Origin: Neoroseomonas soli
GTDB taxonomy: Bacteria; Pseudomonadota; Alphaproteobacteria; Acetobacterales; Acetobacteraceae
Direction of reading: 5' to 3'
DNA length: 63,404 bases
Assembly (NCBI RefSeq): GCF_018129065.1
Contig: NZ_JAAEDM010000020.1
Coordinates: 1 to 63,404, forward strand
Of the stretch, positions 57,943 through 63,404 are shown one piece after another (position 1 is the stretch's first letter; the number at the start of each line of letters is the position of its first letter). The translations under genes were made by a program, and so were the position numbers. The notes under the pieces were generated by a model that did no database searches, was not told where the DNA came from, and was given only the letters and a program-made list of their open reading frames with translations.

Positions 57943-59538
57943 TCAGTCGGGTCGTCGGCTGAGGATCCTGGAGGCATCCGCGAGTTCGGGGCGTGGCGCA
58001 TCGGCCCCTGACGCCACGGCCAGCAACAGTCGGTACCGGGCCACCGCGACATCGGGTCGCCCGTTCGCATACGCTGCGGCCGCCGCGCCGGCCAGCGCCC
58101 TGAACCGGTTCGGGTTGACGCGCAGGACGGCCTCGAAGGCCGCCTCGGCCTCCGCGTTCCTTGCCTGGGCGAGCAGCGCCTCGCCAAGCAGTTCGCGGGC
58201 GGGCGCGAGCGGGCCGGGCACCACGACGTTCTTCAGGAGCCCGTCCTCGATGTCCGCCGCGGCGCGCAGGTCGCGCAGGCCGGTCGTGGGCTCGCCCGTC
58301 TCGATCGCGGCCAGTGCCGCCACTGCCGCGCGCTGGACGCCGACCTCGGCCGCCCAGGCGGCCTGCCTCGACGAACGCAGGGCCGCTTCCAGCGCCGACA
58401 GCGCGGCGACCTCGGCGGCCGCGTTCTCCGGCCTGCCGCTGCGGATCAGCCCAATGCCCCGGGCGAAGCGCGTGATGGCAACAACCTGCGGAAATGCGCC
58501 TTCCGCGACGGGCAGCGCCGCCGCGGCCGCCCAGTCCCCCGTCTCCAATGCCAGGCGCGCCGGCATGGCCGCCACGGCGAAGGGGCCCGCGAGATGGTCG
58601 CGATTCTGCCGGTGGACCGCATCGGCGGCGTCGCTCCAAACGTCCCGGGCCGCCGCGCTGCGGCCGGATTGCAGCAAGGCATAGACGAGGTAGTCGCGCG
58701 CGTGCAGCTCGTCGTTGGCGTCACCGGAGGCCCGGGCCAGCTCCGCGGATCGCCGGTTGGCTGCCACCGATGCCGGCCAGTCGCCAAGCCGGGTGAAGAT
58801 GTGCGTCGGCATGTGGACCGCATGGGCCGAGGCCGACGCCACGGCGGCATAGCGCGTGGCCGCCGGCAGCCCGCGGCCTGCCAGGCCAGGCGTGTCGTAG
58901 GCGTGGATGAGGTAGTGCATCGCGCCCGGATGCTCGGGTTGCCGTGCCCAGATCGGCTCCAGTATCGCCGCCGCCTGGCGCTGCGCGGAGTCCGTGGGGT
59001 CGTCGGGTGGCGCCGCCATCAGCAGCGCCAGCGCATGGAAGACCTGCGCCTCGTCATTGTCCGGGGCGGCCGCGGCGATCCTGCCCATGGCGCCGGCGAA
59101 GTCGACAAGCCGGCCCTGCCAGTCGCCCGCATCGGCACGCACGAGGTCGGCCGACACGGCGATCCAGCCATTCCATGGCGGCGGCGCGGCCGGCGCGTCG
59201 CGCAGCAGAATGGCCGCCTCGGCAAGCTCCTCCGGCGAAGGGGTTCCGAAGAGGTTGTCGAGCGTTGCGAGTGCCAAGCCCCACCGGGCCATCGCGCATC
59301 CCGGATCGGCGGCGAGCGCCGCGGCGAAATGCGCGCGTGCCGCCGCATGGTCGAAGGAATGCTGGTGCAGCAGCCCCTGGTCGAAGGCCGTATGCGCGGC
59401 GTCGCTGCACGGGACCGCCATGTGCACGCGGCCAAGCCCGGCATCGTGCCCGCCATGCTGGGCCGCGGCCGGAACCGCCATGTGCAGCAGGCCCGCGAGG
59501 GCGAGCGCACGCCACGGGGCGGTGATCGGTCTGGCCAT
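57943..59538 (-). CDS. Exported TPR protein with conserved histidine clusters
   Basis: The product has 531 residues. Signal peptide (about 1-26, ending PAAA), a His-rich segment (HGGHDAGLGRVH) and many degenerate tetratricopeptide helices to the C-terminus. Two motifs stand out: HPGAMHYLIH (H203, H208, H212) and HAVHMPTHIF (H239, H242, H246). These are repeatedly seen in a family of large uncharacterised TPR proteins from soil bacteria. The spacing could create a metal site, which would be unusual for TPR proteins. It is divergent from the cyclase gene (137 bp). No partner gene is certain. Confidence 0.8.
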   Translation of the reverse strand: MARPITAPWRALALAGLLHMAVPAAAQHGGHDAGLGRVHMAVPCSDAAHTAFDQGLLHQHSFDHAAARAHFAAALAADPGCAMARWGLALATLDNLFGTPSPEELAEAAILLRDAPAAPPPWNGWIAVSADLVRADAGDWQGRLVDFAGAMGRIAAAAPDNDEAQVFHALALLMAAPPDDPTDSAQRQAAAILEPIWARQPEHPGAMHYLIHAYDTPGLAGRGLPAATRYAAVASASAHAVHMPTHIFTRLGDWPASVAANRRSAELARASGDANDELHARDYLVYALLQSGRSAAARDVWSDAADAVHRQNRDHLAGPFAVAAMPARLALETGDWAAAAALPVAEGAFPQVVAITRFARGIGLIRSGRPENAAAEVAALSALEAALRSSRQAAWAAEVGVQRAAVAALAAIETGEPTTGLRDLRAAADIEDGLLKNVVVPGPLAPARELLGEALLAQARNAEAEAAFEAVLRVNPNRFRALAGAAAAAYANGRPDVAVARYRLLLAVASGADAPRPELADASRILSRRPD

Positions 59539-59642
59539 TACGCATCCTTTCGCGGGGCCGGCCCGCCAGCCGCGGTGCGCCGGTCCGGCCGCCGCGCGCG
59601 ATGTCCAAGGGCGGACGATCGTTGCCGCAACCTCACGTTTTC

Positions 59643-59652
59643 ATGATATCAT
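59643..59652. promoter_or_regulatory. AT-rich palindrome in the TPR/cyclase divergent promoter
   Basis: ATGATATCAT is a perfect 10-bp palindrome within one of the few AT-rich stretches of the window (TTTTCATGATATCATATTC), 24 bp before the cyclase start. It probably marks the promoter and may be an operator. Confidence 0.4.
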
Positions 59653-59675
59653 ATTCAAGGGGCAATGACGTTGGA

Positions 59676-61451
59676 ATGACCGAGCGCCGCAGCGCAACGA
59701 TCCTGGCCGCGGATGTGGCGGGCTATACGGCAATGATGCTGTCGGACGAGGAGCGTGCATTCGAGCGCGTATCCGCGCTCATCGACCGGATCAGCCGGAC
59801 CATTGCCGATGCGGGGGGCCGGGTCGTGAGCATCGCCGGCGACGGTCTGATCGCATTCTTCGACGCCGCGTCGCAGGCCCTGCAGGCAGCCCGGCAGTTC
59901 CAGGCCGCCCTTACCGAAGCCGGCGTGTCCGAGCCGGAGGACCAGAGGATCCTGTGCCGTGTCGGGATCAATCTCGGCGAAGTGGTGATCCACGGCGAGA
60001 AGGTCTTCGGCGGCGTGGTGAACGTGGCCGCCCGGTTGCAGAACATCGCCCAGCCCGGTGGCATCATCGTCTCGGGACCGGTGCACGAGGCGGTTCGCGG
60101 CGCGGTCGATTGCGGCTTCGAGGATCTCGGCGCGCTGGAGGTCAGGGGCGTCACGCCGCGGGTGCGCTGCTTCCGCGTGCTGGGCGCGGAGGTCGCGGCG
60201 CCGCACGAATTCCCGCCCCTGCCGGACAAGCCGTCCATCGCCGTGCTGCCCTTCGCCAACCTGAGCACGGATCCGGAACAGGAATTCCTGGCGGATGGCG
60301 TGGCGGAGGACATCATCAATGCCCTGTCGCGCATCCGATCCCTCTTCGTGATCGCGCGCGGCTCCTCCTTCGCCTACCGGAACCGCAACGTCCCCGTCAG
60401 CCAGATCGGGCGGGAACTCGGCGTGCGCTACGCGCTTGACGGCACGGTGCGGCGTGCGGGCGACCGGATCCGCATCGCCGGCCATCTGGTGGAAGCCGAG
60501 ACCGGCATTCAGCTCTGGGCCGGCCGCTTCGAGGGCGAGGTCGCGGACATCTTCGCGCTGCAGGACCGCGTCACCGAAGGGGTCGCCGCGGTGATCGAGC
60601 CGCGCCTGCTGTTCGCCGAGGTCGAGCGCGTCGCGCGCCGGCCGCCCGAGAGCATCCAGGCCTACGACCTGTTCCTGCGCGCGACCGGCCATTTCTATCG
60701 CATGACGCGCGACGACATCGAGAAGGCGAAGGAACTGACCGACCGCGCGCTGCGCCTCGATCCGGAGAGCGCGCGCAACCTCGCCCTCGGGGGGCGTTGC
60801 CGCCTGCACCGCAAGGTGCAGGGTTGGGTGCCGCCGGACCATCCCTCCATCGCCGAGGGCGCGCGGATGGGACGGCGCGCCGCGGAACTCGCGATGGACG
60901 ATTCCGAGGTGCTGTGGATGGCCGGGATCGTGGTCGCCCTGGCGGGCGGCGACGTGGCAGGCGGCATCTCGCTGATCGACCGTGCGCTGCAGATCAATCC
61001 GAACTCGGCCGACGCGCTGACCTACAGCGGCATGGCGCGGGCCTATCTCGGCGAGAGCGACGTCGCGCTGGCGCATCTGGAGCGCGCGCACCGGCTGAGC
61101 CCGCTCGATGCCCAGACCTACAACAAGTTCCTCGCAGCCGCCTTCGCGACGTTCACCGCTGGCCGCTACGAGGAAAGCCTGGAATGGACGGACCGCACGC
61201 TGAAGGAGAAGCCGGACTACGTCCCGGCCTGGCGCATGCGCGCCGCGTGCTTCGGGCTTCTCGGCCGTATCGATGAAGGGCGGGAGGCGGTGCTGCGGCT
61301 GCTCGCCTTCAGCCCGCATGAGACGCAGGCGAGCATCCGGAGATACTACAGCGTGTCCATCAAGAAGACCGGCGCGGTCGATGCCTTCGTCGAGGGGCTG
61401 CGCCGCGTCGGGATGCCGCACGGTGACGAGGCACCGGCCAGGACCGCCTGA
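59676..61451 (+). CDS. Class III nucleotidyl cyclase with TolB-like/TPR sensor part
   Basis: The product has 591 residues. The N-terminal cyclase domain (about 5-170) has both metal aspartates, D13 (LAADVAGYT) and D56 (AGDG), and the transition-state pair N116 and R120 (VNVAARL). The purine-specifying positions are atypical: the Lys of KTxGDG is S52, and the Asp of DIxG is K109. A linker segment SIAVLPFANLSTDPEQEFLADG, shared with CadC/TolB-like sensors, leads to TPR repeats (about 370-570). Members usually make cAMP; specificity here is uncertain. Start ATG 59676 follows AAGGGGCAATGACGTTGGA. It is convergent with the GMC gene. Confidence 0.88.
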   Translation: MTERRSATILAADVAGYTAMMLSDEERAFERVSALIDRISRTIADAGGRVVSIAGDGLIAFFDAASQALQAARQFQAALTEAGVSEPEDQRILCRVGINLGEVVIHGEKVFGGVVNVAARLQNIAQPGGIIVSGPVHEAVRGAVDCGFEDLGALEVRGVTPRVRCFRVLGAEVAAPHEFPPLPDKPSIAVLPFANLSTDPEQEFLADGVAEDIINALSRIRSLFVIARGSSFAYRNRNVPVSQIGRELGVRYALDGTVRRAGDRIRIAGHLVEAETGIQLWAGRFEGEVADIFALQDRVTEGVAAVIEPRLLFAEVERVARRPPESIQAYDLFLRATGHFYRMTRDDIEKAKELTDRALRLDPESARNLALGGRCRLHRKVQGWVPPDHPSIAEGARMGRRAAELAMDDSEVLWMAGIVVALAGGDVAGGISLIDRALQINPNSADALTYSGMARAYLGESDVALAHLERAHRLSPLDAQTYNKFLAAAFATFTAGRYEESLEWTDRTLKEKPDYVPAWRMRAACFGLLGRIDEGREAVLRLLAFSPHETQASIRRYYSVSIKKTGAVDAFVEGLRRVGMPHGDEAPARTA

Positions 61452-61466
61452 CGGCGCGCGGCGCGC

Positions 61467-63092
61467 TCAGTCGAGCCCGCCAGGCGCACCGAGGCGGTCG
61501 GCCAGCCGGTAAGCCATGGCGGCGATCGTCAGGCTCGGCGCATTCACCGGCGCGCTGACGTGCGTCGAGGGCCCGAGGATCGACAGGTTCGGATGCTCAT
61601 GCGTGCGGAGGTCCGGACCGACGACCGAGACGGCCGGGTCGCGGCCCATGCGCGTCGTGCCGGCGATGATCGCGTTCGACAGGTAGGGCGCGTTCCAGGT
61701 GACGTAGCTCGCACCCATGGCATCGAGGATGCGCTGGTTCACCTTCAGCGCCTCCTCCAGCCCGCGGCGGGTGTAGTCGTCCAGCGCGAAGGTCACGCGC
61801 GGCCGCGGGATCCCCGCCACATCGCGCAGCACCGGATCCAGTTCGACGCGGTTCTCGCGCCGCGCCAGCGTCTCGGCCGAGGCGTTGAGCCGCAGGTGCC
61901 GCGAGATGCGCTGGTTCAGGGCCTCGACCAGCGCGCTGCCCTTCAGGCCCTGCCCGATGAGGTCGCGCGCGAGGCGCGTTGCGTCACTGTTGCCCGACCA
62001 TCCGCTGTTCATGAAGGAGGTGCCGACCGCCGCGCGGTCCCTGCGGAAGGGGCCGTCGCGCATCTGCTCGATGCCGCTCGTCTGCTGCGGACCGCGATAG
62101 GGCAGGACGGGGTCGCGCGTGAGGCCCTGGCAGTCCTGGTTCGCCTGGGTCAGCAGCCAGCGCCCGACATTGTCGCTGCCGTTCGCCACGCCGTTGGGCG
62201 CCAGCGCCTGGCGGCTCGCGAGCAGCAGGCGCGGGGTTTCGATCGCGTGGCAGCACAGGATGTAGTGGCGCGCGGTCACGCGCAGCGTCGCGCCATCGGG
62301 GCGCCGCGCCACCAGCGCCGCGACGCGCCGCGCCGCGTCGAGTTCGATGAGGTCGACGCGGGCGCGCTCGATCAGCCGCGCGCCGGCGGCCTGCGCCTTC
62401 GCGACATGCACGGAGGCATCGTACTTGGCGCCGATCGGGCAGATCGGCACGCAGGTGTTGTTGCCGCAGCAGGCCGGCCGGCCATCGAAGGGCACGGCGT
62501 TGCGGGCGTGCGAGAAGAGCCCCGCCGACAAGCCGAGCTGCGCCAAGGCGGGCGCGAGGGCGAGGTCGAGCGCGCTCGGCGGGATGGGGGGCTGCGGGAA
62601 TGGTGCGCGCCTCGGCGCACCCCAGACGAAGCGCGGATCCCCGGCCACGCCCCATTCCCGCTCGGCGCGCTCGTAATAGGGCTCGAGCTCCGCATAGGTG
62701 ATCGGCCAGTCCTCGCCGACGCCGTAGAGCGAGCGCATGCGAAGGTCGTTCGGCCGCAAGCGGTCGGCGAAGCCCGTCCAATGCCAGGAAGTGCCTCCCA
62801 CGAGCCGGAGATAGGCGCCGATGAACGGCATCTCTCCGCCCTGGACGTAGAATTCGGCGTAGCGGTCGTCCTCCGGGAAGGGTGCGAAGGGGTCGGGCGG
62901 ATAGGCGGATTGCGGCCCCTTCACGGGATTGTCGAGGAAGGTCCGCGTCAGCTCGGCACGGCTGCGCCGCTGGCCTGCCTCCAGGACGATGACCCGCAGG
63001 CCCTTGCCGGCCAGGCCGTGCGCGGCGTGCGCCCCGGCCACGCCGGACCCGACGATGGCGACGTCGCAAGCCTCGGTCGCGTCGGCACTCAC
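61467..63092 (-). CDS. GMC-family FAD-dependent oxidoreductase (sugar/alcohol dehydrogenase type)
   Basis: The product has 541 residues from GTG 63092, which overlaps the preceding gene as GTGA. Rossmann/FAD motif AIVGSGVAGAHAAHGLAGKG, FAD-contact GGTSWHWTG, and the cysteine-rich CCGNNTCVPICPIGAKYD found in the membrane-bound gluconate/sorbitol/fructose dehydrogenase branch. The C-terminal GMC part has STHVSAPVNAPSLTIAAMA with the catalytic His/Asn region. It probably oxidises a sugar or polyol in the periplasm and passes electrons to a cytochrome subunit. No cytochrome gene is visible downstream within the window. Confidence 0.9.
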   Translation of the reverse strand: MSADATEACDVAIVGSGVAGAHAAHGLAGKGLRVIVLEAGQRRSRAELTRTFLDNPVKGPQSAYPPDPFAPFPEDDRYAEFYVQGGEMPFIGAYLRLVGGTSWHWTGFADRLRPNDLRMRSLYGVGEDWPITYAELEPYYERAEREWGVAGDPRFVWGAPRRAPFPQPPIPPSALDLALAPALAQLGLSAGLFSHARNAVPFDGRPACCGNNTCVPICPIGAKYDASVHVAKAQAAGARLIERARVDLIELDAARRVAALVARRPDGATLRVTARHYILCCHAIETPRLLLASRQALAPNGVANGSDNVGRWLLTQANQDCQGLTRDPVLPYRGPQQTSGIEQMRDGPFRRDRAAVGTSFMNSGWSGNSDATRLARDLIGQGLKGSALVEALNQRISRHLRLNASAETLARRENRVELDPVLRDVAGIPRPRVTFALDDYTRRGLEEALKVNQRILDAMGASYVTWNAPYLSNAIIAGTTRMGRDPAVSVVGPDLRTHEHPNLSILGPSTHVSAPVNAPSLTIAAMAYRLADRLGAPGGLD

Positions 63093-63404
63093 GTGCGGGC
63101 CCAGTCGCCGAAGGTGCCGCTGCACAGGCCCGGCGCCTTCGCGAACCGGAGCACCTGCCAGGCGAGGGCCCAGGGATAATGGCCGGCCCGCGCGCGAGGG
63201 TCCGCGGCATCGGTCTCGCCCGTGTAGAGGATCACAAGCAGCCGCTGCGCCAGGGGCTCGATCCGGTCCGGCAGCGCCGCGCCACGACGCCAGGCGCCGG
63301 CCGCGGCGACCAGGTCGGCGACGGCGGCGGGACCGAACTCGGCCACGAGCATGCGCCGCGCCGCGTCGAGCACGAAGGCGGGCAGCGCGCCGGTGCCCGC
63401 GAGC
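63089..63404 (-). CDS. Partial small subunit of FAD-SLDH-type dehydrogenase
   Basis: The reading frame is open from the right edge of the window to the TGA at 63089-63091, so the N-terminus lies outside. The visible 104 residues end GHYPWALAWQVLRFAKAPGL and CSGTFGDW, matching the C-terminal pattern of the small subunit of membrane-bound sorbitol/gluconate dehydrogenases (FAD-SLDH family). These subunits carry the Tat signal and escort the GMC flavoprotein across the membrane. Its stop overlaps the GMC start by 4 nt. Confidence 0.75.
   Translation of the reverse strand, partial: LAGTGALPAFVLDAARRMLVAEFGPAAVADLVAAAGAWRRGAALPDRIEPLAQRLLVILYTGETDAADPRARAGHYPWALAWQVLRFAKAPGLCSGTFGDWART

Overview
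The window is very GC-rich, densely coded chromosomal DNA from an alphaproteobacterium, most likely an Acetobacteraceae/Roseomonas-like member of the Rhodospirillales. The reasons are the codon use, the FnrL-type cysteine spacing, the hflK-hflC-DUF2065-degP order, ThyX as thymidylate synthase, a Tat-tagged dipeptide-binding protein, a Bug-type binding protein and a GMC/FAD-SLDH-like dehydrogenase pair. No phage, plasmid, complete IS or CRISPR array is visible. The family assignment of the organism is inference; no rRNA gene is present to test it.

Layout. 1-2106: redox regulation (an OxyR-type LysR regulator and an FNR-type regulator) with a nine-copy heptamer repeat between them. 2366-7177: an SDR and a beta-CASP metallo-beta-lactamase protein, then a photolyase coupled to a metallophosphatase. 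7586-12800: a creatininase-family protein, SixA plus a CYTH/CHAD protein, an apparently inactive nuclease-fold protein, and citrate synthase. 13200-26244: a catabolic block with a complete dipeptide-type ABC transporter, an amidase, a CMD-like protein, hydantoinase/oxoprolinase HyuA and HyuB, and a class II aldolase-fold protein. 26538-27975: an acyltransferase of lower GC beside tRNA-Lys(CUU). 28067-33652: the rod-shape operon mreBCD-mrdA-rodA. 33853-44533: branched-chain amino-acid synthesis (leuA with a leucine-rich leader peptide; ilvB-ilvN-ilvC), an I78 inhibitor, a Bug binding protein, a PuuE-like deacetylase, an AT-richer orphan, miaA and serB. 44634-51683: membrane-protein quality control (hflK, hflC, DUF2065, a Do-like protease), a large membrane protein and the Fe-S carrier Mrp. 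51745-54271: small membrane proteins and thyX. 54800-63404: a Crp-type regulator opposite an MFS transporter, a secreted protein, a histidine-rich TPR protein opposite a class III cyclase/TPR protein, and a GMC oxidoreductase with its small subunit running off the right edge.

Most operons are tightly packed, with 4-nt ATGA or GTGA overlaps. The intergenic DNA carries at least three dispersed repeat families. The first is a 105-bp TA-ended, MITE-like palindromic element in three copies, two of which supply the TAG stop of the preceding gene. The second is a double-hairpin element, usually downstream of genes. The third is a roughly 115-bp repeat in two copies. The most interesting regulatory observation is a 36-residue leucine-rich leader peptide (6 Leu in 8 codons, including CTT CTT CTT) just upstream of leuA. 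It has a promoter in front of it and mutually exclusive RNA stems after it, which fits transcription or translation attenuation of leucine synthesis.
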